The notes: generated from the letters alone by a model not told the origin. A DNA stretch of 64,000 nt from Amycolatopsis nigrescens CSC17Ta-90 (GCF_000384315.1 NZ_ARVW01000001.1:8043001-8107000); one strand, 5' to 3'. Counted from the stretch's first letter, positions 25,576 through 35,075 are shown. Numbers and translations are program-made.

Positions 25576-27033
25576 ATGGAGTGGAGTTTTCAGACGGTCG
25601 AAGAGTTGGCGGCCGCGTTGCGCGCCGGTGAAGTGACCTCGGCGGAACTGACCGACGAGGCGATCGCCCGTATCGAACGCGACGATAAGGTGATCAACGC
25701 GATCTGCGTGCCGGACTTCGACCGCGCGCGGGCCACCGCGCGCGGCGCCGATCAGGCGCGCGCCCGCGGCGAGGACCGGCCGCTGCTCGGTATTCCGGTG
25801 ACGGTCAAGGAGTCCTACAACCTGGCTGGGCTGCCCACGACCTGGGGCATGTCGCAACACCGGGACTATCTGCCGGCCGAGGACGCGGTACAGGTGTCGC
25901 GGCTCAAGGCCGCGGGCGCGGTGCTGCTGGGTAAGACCAATGTGCCCTTGGGGCTGCAAGATATCCAGAGCTTCAACGAGCTCTACGGCACCACCAACAA
26001 CCCGTGGGATCGCGATCGCACGCCGGGCGGATCCTCCGGCGGATCAGCGGCGGCACTGGCGTCCGGATTCGGCGCGCTGTCCATCGGCTCCGACCTCGCC
26101 GGTTCGCTGCGCACCCCCGCGCATTTCTGCGGCATCTACGCGCACAAGCCGACGCTTGGACTGGCGGCAACCCGCGGCATGGTCCCGCCGCCAGGGCCGG
26201 CATTGCCGGTCGACCTCGACCTCGCCGTCGTCGGTCCGATGGCGCGCACCGCCCGCGACCTCGCGCTCCTGCTCGACGTCATGGCCGGACCGGACCCGCT
26301 GACGCTCGGCAAGGCGCACCACTTGGCGCTGCCGCCCGCCCGCCACGAGCGGCTCGGCGACTTCCGGGTCTTGGTCCTCGACGAGCATCCGCTCATTCCG
26401 ACCGGGTCCGCTGTACGGGCGGGCGTGAACCGGGTGGCCGACGCGCTTGCCGACAGCGGTGCCCGCGTCGAACGGCGCAGTCCGCTGCTGCCCGATCTGA
26501 CCGAAGCCGCGACGCTCTACATGCAGTTGCTGATTTCGGGCTCCGTTGCGCGTTTTCCCATCGAATCGTACGAGCAGCTGCGGACCCGCGCCGCCGGACT
26601 GAGCGCGAACGACCAGAGTCTTGATGCCGTGCGGCTGCGCGCCATGGTGTTCAGCCACCGCGACTGGATCGAGGCGAACAACCATCGCGAGCTCCACCGC
26701 CACGGCTGGCGGCAACTCTCCGCCGAGTTCGACGCCGTGGTGTGCCCGATCACGCCGACGCCCGCGTTCCCGCACGACCACAACCCCAATCCGCTGGAAC
26801 GCCGGATCGACATCGACGGCGTCGAGTACCCCTACTTCGACCAGTTCGTCTGGGCCGGCCTGGCCACCATGCCGGGCCTGCCCGCCACCGCCATACCAGC
26901 GGGCAGGTCCCCCGAGGGGCTGCCGGTGGGAGTGCAGCTCATCGGCCCGATGTTCGAAGACCGCACCCCGCTGCGGCTGGCCGAACTGCTCGAGCAGCAG
27001 ATCGGCGGCTTCCAGGCGCCGGAGGACGACTAG
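25576..27033 (+). CDS. Amidase signature family hydrolase
   Basis: A 485-residue amidase-signature enzyme with a Ser-cisSer-Lys triad: the Lys in IPVTVKESYNLAG, and the Gly/Ser-rich signature [16 protein letters not shown] followed by ALSIGSDLAGSLRTPAHFCG with the nucleophile serine. Family members hydrolyse linear amides, including fatty amides, nylon oligomers and peptide amides; specificity is not readable. Most members have GSDxGGS; here the sequence is GSDLAGS, a small deviation. The ATG at 25576 gives the standard N-terminus. It converges with the alpha/beta hydrolase, sharing 4 bases. Confidence 0.9.
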   Translation: MEWSFQTVEELAAALRAGEVTSAELTDEAIARIERDDKVINAICVPDFDRARATARGADQARARGEDRPLLGIPVTVKESYNLAGLPTTWGMSQHRDYLPAEDAVQVSRLKAAGAVLLGKTNVPLGLQDIQSFNELYGTTNNPWDRDRTPGGSSGGSAAALASGFGALSIGSDLAGSLRTPAHFCGIYAHKPTLGLAATRGMVPPPGPALPVDLDLAVVGPMARTARDLALLLDVMAGPDPLTLGKAHHLALPPARHERLGDFRVLVLDEHPLIPTGSAVRAGVNRVADALADSGARVERRSPLLPDLTEAATLYMQLLISGSVARFPIESYEQLRTRAAGLSANDQSLDAVRLRAMVFSHRDWIEANNHRELHRHGWRQLSAEFDAVVCPITPTPAFPHDHNPNPLERRIDIDGVEYPYFDQFVWAGLATMPGLPATAIPAGRSPEGLPVGVQLIGPMFEDRTPLRLAELLEQQIGGFQAPEDD

Positions 27034-27728
27034 GCTGCTTCGAGCAGCAACCCGGCGAGTTCGACGGGCATGGTGATCATGCAGTCGTGGCCGGTCGGCA
27101 GTTCCCGCACCCGCTCGCCTGCCGGGACGGGACGCCGGGTGATGCCCGCCGGCCGACCTCCGACGCAGTGGATGTGCGTGCGCGGGATCGCGCGCGCGAC
27201 TGGATCGTCGAGTCGGACCGGCTCCTGAAGGCATCGCACCGGCTGGTCCGACAGCATCGAGCGCAACCAGGCAACGTCACCGGGATCGGTGACCCCGAAC
27301 AAGCCGAGCGGCGGCGGCTGCTCCGGCATCGGCGGAACCCGCCAGCCGTCCACAGCGACGTCGATGAGCCGCTTGGTGACCGGCAGGACATCGACCGCGG
27401 TTTCGCCGTCTTCGGGAACCATCGCGTCGAGGAACACCAGGTGCGCGATCCGCGCCGGGACCCGGTTGGCGACCCCCGAAATGACCATCCCGGCGTAGCT
27501 GTGCCCGACGAGCACTACGTCCTCGAGGCGCTCGTCTTCGATCAGACCCGCGATGTCGTCAAGGTGAGTGCCGAGCCCGACCTCGGGGCTCAGCAGGTGT
27601 GCCTTGTCGCCGTAGCCGGTCAGCGATGGCGCGAGCACCCGGTGCCCGGCCGACTCCAGCAGCGGGACCACCCGGTCCCAGCTCCGCCCGCTGTGCCAGG
27701 CGCCGTGTACCAGCAGAAATGTGGCCAT
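27030..27728 (-). CDS. Alpha/beta hydrolase, EstC/salicylate esterase-like
   Basis: A 232-residue cytoplasmic alpha/beta hydrolase of the small esterase type. It opens with the oxyanion segment FLLVHGAWHSGRSWD and has the nucleophile elbow VLVGHSYAGMV and a catalytic His in PTGHDCMIT. The ATG at 27728 is used; the longer frame lacks support. Its divergent neighbour is an HxlR regulator, with a dyad in the shared 118-bp promoter, so HxlR probably controls this gene. Confidence 0.9.
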   Translation of the reverse strand: MATFLLVHGAWHSGRSWDRVVPLLESAGHRVLAPSLTGYGDKAHLLSPEVGLGTHLDDIAGLIEDERLEDVVLVGHSYAGMVISGVANRVPARIAHLVFLDAMVPEDGETAVDVLPVTKRLIDVAVDGWRVPPMPEQPPPLGLFGVTDPGDVAWLRSMLSDQPVRCLQEPVRLDDPVARAIPRTHIHCVGGRPAGITRRPVPAGERVRELPTGHDCMITMPVELAGLLLEAA

Positions 27729-27752
27729 GGTCGGGTGGTTCCTCCTCGTGCC

Positions 27753-27773
27753 TCGGTACCCTTTGGTAACCGA
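27753..27773. promoter_or_regulatory. Candidate HxlR operator between hydrolase and HxlR genes
   Basis: TCGGTACC (27753-27760) faces GGTAACCGA (27765-27773) in an imperfect inverted repeat of about 21 bp, placed between the two divergent start codons and nearer the hydrolase. Position and symmetry fit an operator of the adjacent HxlR protein. A second small dyad (GGCAC and GTGCC, 27811-27826) lies close to the HxlR gene. Confidence 0.45.
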
Positions 27774-27846
27774 GTACATCGTGATCCCCACGACGCACAC
27801 CGGGCAATACGGCACTTTTTGGTGCCCCGGTTCTCAGGAGGTAACC

Positions 27847-28185
27847 ATGCAGGACCCGTGCCAAGCCCGCGAAGTCCTCGGGATCGTCGGGGACAAGTGG
27901 GCACTGCTGATCGTGCGCATGCTCAAGGACGGGCCGCGACGCTTCACCGAGCTCAAGCGGGCCATCGACGGCATCAGCCAGCGCATGCTCACCGTGACGC
28001 TGCGCGACCTCGAACGCGACGGGATCCTGACGCGCACGGTCCGCAACGTCATGCCGCCGCACGTCAGCTACGAGCTGACCACAATGGGCCGGACCCTGCG
28101 CGAGGCCACCGCGCCGCTGCTCGACTGGAGCATCGCGCACCTGCCGCACATCGACGCCGCCCGGGCGGCGTACGACAACCGCTAG
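27847..28185 (+). CDS. HxlR family transcriptional regulator
   Basis: A 112-residue winged-helix regulator with the HxlR hallmarks CQAREVLGIVGDKWALLIV, LKDGPRRFTELKR and a recognition helix near GISQRMLTVTLRDLERDG. The near-N-terminal cysteine is typical of redox- or electrophile-sensing members. A strong ribosome-binding site (AGGAGG, 27837-27842) fixes the ATG at 27847. It is divergent from the alpha/beta hydrolase gene, its probable target. Confidence 0.93.
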   Translation: MQDPCQAREVLGIVGDKWALLIVRMLKDGPRRFTELKRAIDGISQRMLTVTLRDLERDGILTRTVRNVMPPHVSYELTTMGRTLREATAPLLDWSIAHLPHIDAARAAYDNR

Positions 28186-28206
28186 GCCCCTGCGTCGGCA
28201 CCGTCT

Positions 28207-29562
28207 TCAGCGCGTGGGGCGGGGGGAGTAGGTGGCAGGGTCGGCGATGTCGGAGCGGGAACGGTCCGGCAGGAACCAGCAGCACAGCACGGTGACGGTC
28301 GCGGCCAGCACGATGTAGACCGAGATCGAGTACGGGGTGCCGGTCTGGTGCAGCAGCCAGGTCGCCAGCAGCGGCGCCGGGCCGCCGGCGAACACCGAAG
28401 CCAGTTGGTAACCGAGACCGGCGCCGCCGTAACGCAGGTGGGTCGGGAAGCTCTCGCCGATCAGGGCGGCCTGCGGGCCGTACTGCATGGCGTGCGGGAT
28501 CATCGACAGCACCACCGCGACGAACAGGATCAGGTGCCCGCCGTTCTCCAGCACGGCGAAGTACGGGAACGCGATGAGCCCGGTGAGCACGGCCCCGGTC
28601 AGGTACACCCGCTTACGCCCGAAACGGTCGGACAGTTGCGCGAACCACGGGATGGTGACCAGTTCGAGCGCGGCCGCGACGAGCACCGCGTTGAGCACGA
28701 ACGTCTTGCTGAACTCCCGTTCTTCCACCACGTAAACCAGCACGTAGCTGGTGAACAGGTAGAACGGCATCTGCTCGCTGAAACGCAGCCCGGCGGAGAG
28801 CAGAATCTCCCGCCAGTGCTGCTTCGCCACGTCGACCACCGGGCTGCGCGAGGTTCGCTTTTCCGCGACCACGGCGGCGAACATCGGGGTCTCCAGGATG
28901 CGCAGCCGGATCATCAGCCCGACGCCGACCAGGATCAGGCTGGCCAGGAACGGCACCCGCCAGCCCCACGAATCGAAGGCCTCATCGGACAGGGTGGCCG
29001 AAAGCAGGGTCATCCCACCGGTGCCGAGCACCAGCCCGACCGGCACCCCGATCTGCGCAAAACTGCCGAGCAGTCCGCGTTTGCTCTGGTCACCCCATTC
29101 CATCGCGAGCAGCACCGAGCCACTCCACTCGCCGCCGATGGCGATGCCCTGGATCAGCCTCAGGGTGACCAGGATGATCGGCGCAGCCACCCCGATGGTT
29201 TCGGTGCCGGGCAGCATGCCCACCACTCCGGACGCGATGCCCATCAGCAGCAGGGTGACGATCAGCGTGGTCTTCCGGCCGATCCGATCGCCCCAGTAAC
29301 CGAAGATCGCCGCGCCCATCGGCCGGGCCGCGAAGCCCACCGCGTAGGTGGCGAAGGACTGCATCGCGCCGGCGTAGCTGCTGGACGCGGGAAAGAACAG
29401 CTGCGGGAAGATCAGCGCCGCGGCGGTGTTGTACAGGAAGAAGTCGTACCATTCGATGGTCGTGCCGATGGCGCTGGCCAAAGCCGCCCGCCGAACCTGT
29501 GCCGGCCTTTCGGTGTCCTGCGCGTTTAGGGCTTTCGCGGCTTCTTCGTCTCCGAGAACCAT
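28207..29562 (-). CDS. MFS transporter, metabolite:H+ symporter (MHS) family
   Basis: A 451-residue twelve-helix major facilitator of the MHS group (shikimate, proline/betaine, alpha-ketoglutarate permease relatives). Characteristic are AIGTTIEWYDFFLYNTAAAL, the helix 2-3 motif GYWGDRIGRKTTL and a second motif SDRFGRKRVYL. A ribosome-binding site AGGAG precedes the ATG. It lies 73 bases downstream of the DHFR-like gene on the same strand and may be co-transcribed with it and the FAD oxidoreductase. The substrate is unknown. Confidence 0.92.
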   Translation of the reverse strand: MVLGDEEAAKALNAQDTERPAQVRRAALASAIGTTIEWYDFFLYNTAAALIFPQLFFPASSSYAGAMQSFATYAVGFAARPMGAAIFGYWGDRIGRKTTLIVTLLLMGIASGVVGMLPGTETIGVAAPIILVTLRLIQGIAIGGEWSGSVLLAMEWGDQSKRGLLGSFAQIGVPVGLVLGTGGMTLLSATLSDEAFDSWGWRVPFLASLILVGVGLMIRLRILETPMFAAVVAEKRTSRSPVVDVAKQHWREILLSAGLRFSEQMPFYLFTSYVLVYVVEEREFSKTFVLNAVLVAAALELVTIPWFAQLSDRFGRKRVYLTGAVLTGLIAFPYFAVLENGGHLILFVAVVLSMIPHAMQYGPQAALIGESFPTHLRYGGAGLGYQLASVFAGGPAPLLATWLLHQTGTPYSISVYIVLAATVTVLCCWFLPDRSRSDIADPATYSPRPTR

Positions 29563-29635
29563 GAGCAGCTCCTGTGATCAGCATCACCCGAACGTGGAGC
29601 CTCTCATGGTCAACCGGAGCGGTCCAGGAAGTGCC

Positions 29636-30208
29636 TCAGTCGGCGACCACCGCGGTTGTGGTGGGTCGGTATCGCACGTTGACCTGCAGGGTGCGGTCGG
29701 CCTCGCCGAGCCGGTCGAGGTGGATCGGCTCACCGCCAGGGTTGTCGTAGAGTCGGATGCCCTCGCCAAGCAGGACCGGTGCGATGTGGAGGTCGATCTC
29801 GTCGATCAGTCCCAGTTCGAGCAGCTGACGGCCGATGGTCGGGGACAACACCTCGAGGTTCTTGCCGCCGGCCGCCTCCAGTCCGATTCGGACCGCCTCC
29901 GCGGGGTCGCAGTTGAGGAAGGTGACATCGTCGGCGGGCGTCGCGTCCTCGGGGTGGTGGGTGAGCACGAAGATCGGGCCGTCCCAGTCACCGCCGTAGG
30001 GGCGAGCCTCACCCTTGCCGATGTCCCAACCGGTTCGACCCCCCAGCACGGCGCCGGTGGTCTTGACGTACTCGTCGATCAGCTCGGGACGGTTCGTGCC
30101 GGCCATCCAGCCCATCTCGTGGTCGGGCCCCGCCACGAAACCGTCCAAGGACATCGTGAAGTGCCAGAGCACCTTTCCCGCCGCGGTCTGCGGCTTGGTG
30201 TCGCTCAT
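29636..30208 (-). CDS. Dihydrofolate reductase family protein (RibD C-terminal-like)
   Basis: A 190-residue protein with the DHFR/RibD reductase fold: WHFTMSLDGFVAG at the start, AVLGGRTGWD, then IGRQLLELGLIDEIDLHIAPVLLGEGIRLYD. These stand-alone proteins are common in actinobacteria and their substrates are unknown; they are not true folate enzymes. A ribosome-binding site GAGGAGA precedes the ATG. The gene starts 11 bases after the FAD oxidoreductase stop, so it is in the same operon. Confidence 0.9.
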   Translation of the reverse strand: MSDTKPQTAAGKVLWHFTMSLDGFVAGPDHEMGWMAGTNRPELIDEYVKTTGAVLGGRTGWDIGKGEARPYGGDWDGPIFVLTHHPEDATPADDVTFLNCDPAEAVRIGLEAAGGKNLEVLSPTIGRQLLELGLIDEIDLHIAPVLLGEGIRLYDNPGGEPIHLDRLGEADRTLQVNVRYRPTTTAVVAD

Positions 30209-30219
30209 TTGCTGTCTCC

Positions 30220-31572
30220 TCAGCGTGTGCTCGGTTGGATGTTCTGGTTGAGGTGGAACACGTTGTGCGGGTCGTAGGAGTCCTTGAGGACGACCAGCCG
30301 AGCGAGGTTCTCCGGTGAGTAGGCTCGACGGACACCGTCGGCGCCCGCAGTGTCCTCATCGGACAGGGCGTTGACATAGACGCCTTGCGCGAACGGGGCC
30401 ATGGCAGCGGCGCTGCGGCGGGCGGCCGCGGTCCGGATTTCGTCGTCGGCAGGGTCGATCCAGGTGGTGCCGGTGCCGAACTCGAACAGGGTGGCACGGT
30501 GGGAGAAAGCCGAGTCCTCATCGGGCACGTCGGCGATCGCCCCGCCGTAGGCCTGCAGGCCCACGCTGGGCCGGAAGTCACCGTCTGACGCACCCCGGTG
30601 CACGAAGGCCTCGATAGCGGCGTCCGGGAACTGACGGAGGTAGTGGCCCTTGGAGTACCGGCGAAGCGAGTGCCGTTCCACGGTGTCCTCCCGGCGCTGA
30701 AGGTCCGTATAGGACATTTCGGTGATGTTCGTGGCCGTCGGCCGGCCGAGCGACTGGAAGTCGTGCAGCAGCCGGCCGGCGCGTTCGGGGTCACCGGCCA
30801 AGACGAAGCCGAGGGTGGCCTGGTCGTCCCGGCCGATGTCGGCGGTGAAGGTGGCCTCACGCGGCGCCTCGGCGTTCAGGTCGCGCCACGCTTTGAGCGC
30901 AGGAATGGCCTTGTCCAAGGAAAAGGTGTACTCGGCGACCAGCGTCCGGGTGCCGATCGGGTGCAGCCGGAACTCGAACTCGGTGACGATGCCGAAGTTG
31001 CCGCCGCCGCCGCGCAGGCCCCAGAACAGGTCGGGTCGTTCGGTCCGGCTGGCCCGGACGACCTCCCCGTCGGCGGTGACCATCGTGTAGGACAGCACGT
31101 TGTCACAGGCCAGACCGTACTGGCGGGCAAGCCAGCCCATGCCGCCACCGAGGGTGAGCCCGCCGACGCCGGTGTGCGAGACGTTCCCGGCAGTGGTGGC
31201 CAGACCGTACCGCTGGGTGGCCCGGTCGAGTACGCCGAGCAGGGCGCCGCCCTGGATCCGGGCACGCCGCCCGGCCGGGTCGACCCGCACACCGGTGAGC
31301 GGGGTCAGATCGATCATGAGGCCGTCCTGGGGGACGGCGAAGCCCATGCCGCTGTGCCCACCGCACCGCACGCCGATCTCGAGGTCGAGCTCGCGGGCGG
31401 TGCGCACCGCGGTCACCACGTCATCGACGCTCGCCGCACGGATGATCATGCGCGGCCGCCGGTCGATCATGCCGTTCCACACGGTGCGGGACTCGTCGTA
31501 GCCGTCGTCGCCGGGGCGGAGCAACTGGCCGTCCAGCCTGCTCTCGATGCCGGATGTGATCGCTGTTGTCAT
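30220..31572 (-). CDS. FAD-binding oxidoreductase, berberine-bridge/VAO family
   Basis: A 450-residue flavoprotein with a PCMH-type FAD domain and a C-terminal BBE segment (YDPHNVFHLNQNI). The covalent-flavin histidine is in VRCGGHSGMGF (His73). The second attachment cysteine of bicovalent members appears absent, since NVSHTGVGGLTLGGGMGWL has none, so a single 8-alpha-histidyl link is expected. Family members oxidise sugars, alkaloids or polyketides. The MocR regulator gene starts 48 bases away in divergent orientation and probably controls it. Confidence 0.92.
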   Translation of the reverse strand: MTTAITSGIESRLDGQLLRPGDDGYDESRTVWNGMIDRRPRMIIRAASVDDVVTAVRTARELDLEIGVRCGGHSGMGFAVPQDGLMIDLTPLTGVRVDPAGRRARIQGGALLGVLDRATQRYGLATTAGNVSHTGVGGLTLGGGMGWLARQYGLACDNVLSYTMVTADGEVVRASRTERPDLFWGLRGGGGNFGIVTEFEFRLHPIGTRTLVAEYTFSLDKAIPALKAWRDLNAEAPREATFTADIGRDDQATLGFVLAGDPERAGRLLHDFQSLGRPTATNITEMSYTDLQRREDTVERHSLRRYSKGHYLRQFPDAAIEAFVHRGASDGDFRPSVGLQAYGGAIADVPDEDSAFSHRATLFEFGTGTTWIDPADDEIRTAAARRSAAAMAPFAQGVYVNALSDEDTAGADGVRRAYSPENLARLVVLKDSYDPHNVFHLNQNIQPSTR

Positions 31573-31620
31573 GGCAGTGAGCCTGACAGCGAATCGGTAC
31601 CCGCGATAAGGTCCGATTTC

Positions 31621-33078
31621 ATGGCAGAACCTGGGTCCAATTCGCGGGTGACCGGCCTGCTGATCGATCTGCGGCGGAACGGTGGCGAGGCGCTGCACCG
31701 GCAGATCGAGGCCTCGGTCCGGGGCGGGATCCGGGCCGGGCGGCTGCGCGTGGGGACTCCGCTGCCGCCGAGCCGCGCGCTCGCCGCCGATCTCGGGGTG
31801 TCCCGCGGCGTGGTCGTCGAGGCGTATCAGCAGCTGGTCGCCGAGGGCTACCTGACCAGCCGGGCCGGTGGGTACACCGAGGTGGCGATCGGCCCGGAGC
31901 CGGTCGTGCCCGCGGCACCGGCCGAGCCGGTGCGGGCGCCGTTGATCGACTTCGGCTACGGCCGATCGGACGTGACCCACTTCCCCAGAGCCGGGTGGCT
32001 GCGGTCGATCCGCAAGGTGCTGACCGAGGCGCCCAACGAGCAGTTCCTCTACCTGAGCGGCCGCGGCATGCCGGAGCTGCGTCAGGCGCTCGCCGATTAC
32101 CTCAACCGGGTGCGCGGCGCCTCGGTCGACCCGGATCAGGTGGTGATCGTGAACGGGTACGCGCAGGGGATCGCGTTGATCATCTCGGTGCTCGCCGCGG
32201 CCGGGGCGCGCCGGCTGGCCATCGAGGATCCGTCGTCCAACGACGACGCGCGGCCGATGGCGTCGGCCGCCGGGCTCGAAGTGGTCGGGGTGCCGGTGGG
32301 CGAGGACGGCATTCTGGTCGACGCTCTCACCGACACCGATGCCGACGCCATCGTGCTGACCCCGTCGCACCAGTGGCCGACCGGCGGGGTGCTCTCCGCC
32401 GAGTCCCGGGCGGCGGTGCTGCGCTGGGCGTCGCGGCGGGGCGCCGTGGTCATCAAAGACGACTACGACGCCGAGTACCGTTACGACCGGGCCCCGATCG
32501 GGGCGATCCAGGGCCTCGCGCCGGACCAGGTGATCTACGCCGGTTCCGCCAGCAAGACCCTCGCGCCCGGGCTGCGCCTTGGCTGGCTGGTCGTGCCGCG
32601 TACGCTCGTCGAGGCGGTGGCCGCAGCGAAGATCACCGCCGATCGCGGCTCGCCGGCGCTGGACCAACTGGTGTTCGCCGACTTCTTGGCGCGCGGCGAC
32701 TTCGACCGCCACCTGCGCCGCATGCGCCCGGTCTACCGCCGCCGCCGGGACGTGCTTTTGACCGCGTTGAGCGAAAAGGCACCCGCCCTGCGCCCGGCCG
32801 GGATCGCCGCCGGCCTGCACCTTGTCGCCTGGCTACCGTCCGATGTGGACGAATCCGCGGTCGTCGCTGCGGCGGCCGAACGCGGCGTGGCCGTGCACGG
32901 TGTCAGCCCGTACCGGCTGTCCTCCTCCGGCCCCGGCGGCCTGATCTTCGGCTACTCCTCGCTGTCCGAGAGATCCATTGTGGACGGAGTCGCGCTGATC
33001 GCGGACACCCTCGCCGAGCCCGGTGTGGTGCCGAACGCGCGGCGGTATTCGCGGTTGAACTGGGACGGGCTTTCGTAG
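31621..33078 (+). CDS. MocR-type regulator (GntR helix-turn-helix fused to aminotransferase domain)
   Basis: A 485-residue MocR/PdxR family regulator. The GntR winged helix (about residues 14-80: LPPSRALAADLGVSRGVV) is followed by a fold-type I aminotransferase-like domain (about 110-460) with the PLP lysine in AGSASKTLAPGLRLGWL. Such proteins sense PLP or amino compounds. A GATAAG hexamer 10 bases before the ATG suggests a very short leader. The last 127 bases overlap the convergent AraC gene, and the final 25 or so residues look like an extension past the family's usual end. Confidence 0.93.
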   Translation: MAEPGSNSRVTGLLIDLRRNGGEALHRQIEASVRGGIRAGRLRVGTPLPPSRALAADLGVSRGVVVEAYQQLVAEGYLTSRAGGYTEVAIGPEPVVPAAPAEPVRAPLIDFGYGRSDVTHFPRAGWLRSIRKVLTEAPNEQFLYLSGRGMPELRQALADYLNRVRGASVDPDQVVIVNGYAQGIALIISVLAAAGARRLAIEDPSSNDDARPMASAAGLEVVGVPVGEDGILVDALTDTDADAIVLTPSHQWPTGGVLSAESRAAVLRWASRRGAVVIKDDYDAEYRYDRAPIGAIQGLAPDQVIYAGSASKTLAPGLRLGWLVVPRTLVEAVAAAKITADRGSPALDQLVFADFLARGDFDRHLRRMRPVYRRRRDVLLTALSEKAPALRPAGIAAGLHLVAWLPSDVDESAVVAAAAERGVAVHGVSPYRLSSSGPGGLIFGYSSLSERSIVDGVALIADTLAEPGVVPNARRYSRLNWDGLS

Positions 33079-33866
33079 CCGACGAGGTACCCGGCCTCCG
33101 CGACGGTCGTCGTGCCGGCGGCGAGCAGGACGCGTGCTTCCTGGAGCCGGATCTGCTGCCGGAACTCGATCGGCGTCATCGACGTGGCCGCGCGGAAGTG
33201 GCGGTGGAAGGTGGACTCGCTCATTCCGGCCAGGTCCGCGAGATCCGCGACGGAAAGGGGACTGGCGTAGTTCTCGCGGATCCACCGCACGGTACTGGCG
33301 ATGTGCGTGAGGTGCCCGTCGGCGGTGCCGATCTGGCGGACGAGCGCCCCCTGCTCGCCGGTGAGCAGGCGCCACAGGATCTCGCGCTGGTAACCGGGTG
33401 CGAGCACGCGGAGGTCGTCCGGGTGGGGGAGCAGGCGCAGGAGCCGGATGATCGGATCGAGCAGTTCGGGGGTCGCGTCGCTGGTGGTGAGCCCAATGGG
33501 ACTGGGCTTCCTCGGGGGCGCGGCGCTTTCCAGCAGCAGCGGCGCGATCGCGCGCGGGCTCAGCGTCATGCTGAAGACGACCAGCGGCGCGTCCGGCTCG
33601 GCCACCACTGCCTGCCCGGTGACCGGCAGGTCGAGCGACACGATCAGGTACTGACCGGCGTGGTAGTCGTACGCTTTTCCGTTCAGCGTGGTGCGTTTGA
33701 CACCTTGGGCGACGATGGCGAACGAGGGTTCCGTCATCGCGCTCTCCGGTGGGGTCGGCTCGTCGACTGTGGTCAGGGTGATGCCGTCGAGTACCCGCGT
33801 TTTGCGCAGACCACCCGCACCGACCGCGGCCAGCACCAGCGCGCCGAGTTCGTTGAGGGGATCCAC
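32952..33866 (-). CDS. AraC family transcriptional regulator (AraC_N type)
   Basis: A 304-residue regulator with an N-terminal AraC_N domain (about 15-180; EPSFAIVAQGVKRTTLNG, AGQYLIVSLDLPV) and two C-terminal helix-turn-helix motifs (VADLADLAGMSESTFHRHF, VAEAGYLVGYESPSQFNREY). The GTG at 33866 gives the usual N-terminus DPLNELGALV; longer starts are unlikely. It is divergent from the aldo/keto reductase gene (153 bp), its probable target. Its final 20 or so residues arise from the 127-base overlap with the MocR gene. Confidence 0.9.
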   Translation of the reverse strand: MDPLNELGALVLAAVGAGGLRKTRVLDGITLTTVDEPTPPESAMTEPSFAIVAQGVKRTTLNGKAYDYHAGQYLIVSLDLPVTGQAVVAEPDAPLVVFSMTLSPRAIAPLLLESAAPPRKPSPIGLTTSDATPELLDPIIRLLRLLPHPDDLRVLAPGYQREILWRLLTGEQGALVRQIGTADGHLTHIASTVRWIRENYASPLSVADLADLAGMSESTFHRHFRAATSMTPIEFRQQIRLQEARVLLAAGTTTVAEAGYLVGYESPSQFNREYRRAFGTTPGSARVSAISATPSTMDLSDSEE

Positions 33867-34019
33867 ATCGCGAGTCAAGCACACGGGGACGCGGCACTGC
33901 CCGATCAGCCCGAGGTTGACGGGATCGGGCCATTCGGTGCCGGTATTGGCCTCACGGTGCGCGGGCCGGATGTGGTGCTCTGGTCTGGTCACCGCACCAC
34001 GGCGAATGATGGGGAAACG

Positions 34020-35075
34020 ATGGAGTACCGCTCGCTGGGCAGGACCGGGATCAAGGTCAGTCCACTGTGTCTCGGCGCCATGATGTTCGGCGCTTGGGGC
34101 AATCCCGACCACGCCGACGCGGCGGCGATCATCCACCGCGCGCTCGATGCGGGAATCAACTTCATCGACACCGCGGACGTGTACTCGGCGGGCGAATCCG
34201 AGATCATCGTCGGCAAGGCACTCGCCTCGGTGGACCGTTCCAGGGTCGTGCTGGCCACCAAGGTCAGCTCACCGATGGGGGACGACCTCAACGCCCGCGG
34301 CGGCTCGCGGCGCTGGATCATGGCCGCGTGCGAGCACAGCCTGCGTCGCCTCGGGACCGATCACCTCGACCTGTACCAGATCCATCGTCCCGATGAGACG
34401 GTCGATGTGGACGAGACGCTCGGCGCGCTGACCGATCTGGTCCGCGCGGGCAAGATCCGGTCTTTCGGCAGCTCGACCTTCCCCGCGGAGCAGATCGTGG
34501 CGGCGCAGTGGGTCGCGCGGCAGCGCGGGCGAGAGCGGTTCCGGACCGAGCAGCCGCCGTACTCGATCCTGGTCCGCGGCATCGAAGGCCACGTGCTGCC
34601 GGTCGCCGAGGAGTACGGGATCGGGGTCGTGTCGTGGAGCCCGTTGGCCGGTGGCTGGCTGTCCGGGCGGTTCGGGGTCGGCAAGGAGAACACCAGCGAG
34701 CGGGACAAGCGCCTACCCGCGCGGCCGGGCGCCGGGGGTCGGTTCGACCTCACCGTCCCGGTCAACCAGCGGAAGCTGGAGATCGTCACCGAACTGGCCG
34801 CGCTGGCCGCCGAAGCCGGGCTGACGCTGGTGGAACTGGCGCTGGCGTTCGTGCTCGAGCACCCGGCGGTGAGCGCCACCATCATCGGGCCGCGCACCAT
34901 GGACCAGCTCGAGCCACAGTTGTCGGCACCGGAGATCCGGCTGGACCCCGCCGTACTCGACCGCATCGACAAGATCGTCGCACCAGGCACCGACGTCAAT
35001 CCCGAAGACGCCGGCTGGCAGCCTCCCGCGCTGCTGAATCCCGCCCACCGCCGTTCCGCGCTAGGGCGCCGCTGA
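34020..35075 (+). CDS. Aldo/keto reductase
   Basis: A 351-residue NADPH-dependent TIM-barrel oxidoreductase of the AKR family. The usual features are [21 protein letters not shown] at the start, [15 protein letters not shown] (active-site Asp and Tyr), VVLATKVSS (Lys), [10 protein letters not shown] (His) and the nucleotide-binding [11 protein letters not shown]. An ATG with GGGGAAA eight bases before it sets the start. The last 80 bases overlap the convergent methyltransferase gene. The substrate is unknown. Confidence 0.92.
   Translation: MEYRSLGRTGIKVSPLCLGAMMFGAWGNPDHADAAAIIHRALDAGINFIDTADVYSAGESEIIVGKALASVDRSRVVLATKVSSPMGDDLNARGGSRRWIMAACEHSLRRLGTDHLDLYQIHRPDETVDVDETLGALTDLVRAGKIRSFGSSTFPAEQIVAAQWVARQRGRERFRTEQPPYSILVRGIEGHVLPVAEEYGIGVVSWSPLAGGWLSGRFGVGKENTSERDKRLPARPGAGGRFDLTVPVNQRKLEIVTELAALAAEAGLTLVELALAFVLEHPAVSATIIGPRTMDQLEPQLSAPEIRLDPAVLDRIDKIVAPGTDVNPEDAGWQPPALLNPAHRRSALGRR

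Noticed and set aside
31995..34019. Upstream extension of the aldo/keto reductase frame (1026 codons in total)
   Set aside because: The extension runs out of frame through MocR and antisense to AraC and is Arg-rich; the aldo/keto reductase family starts at the ATG at 34020.
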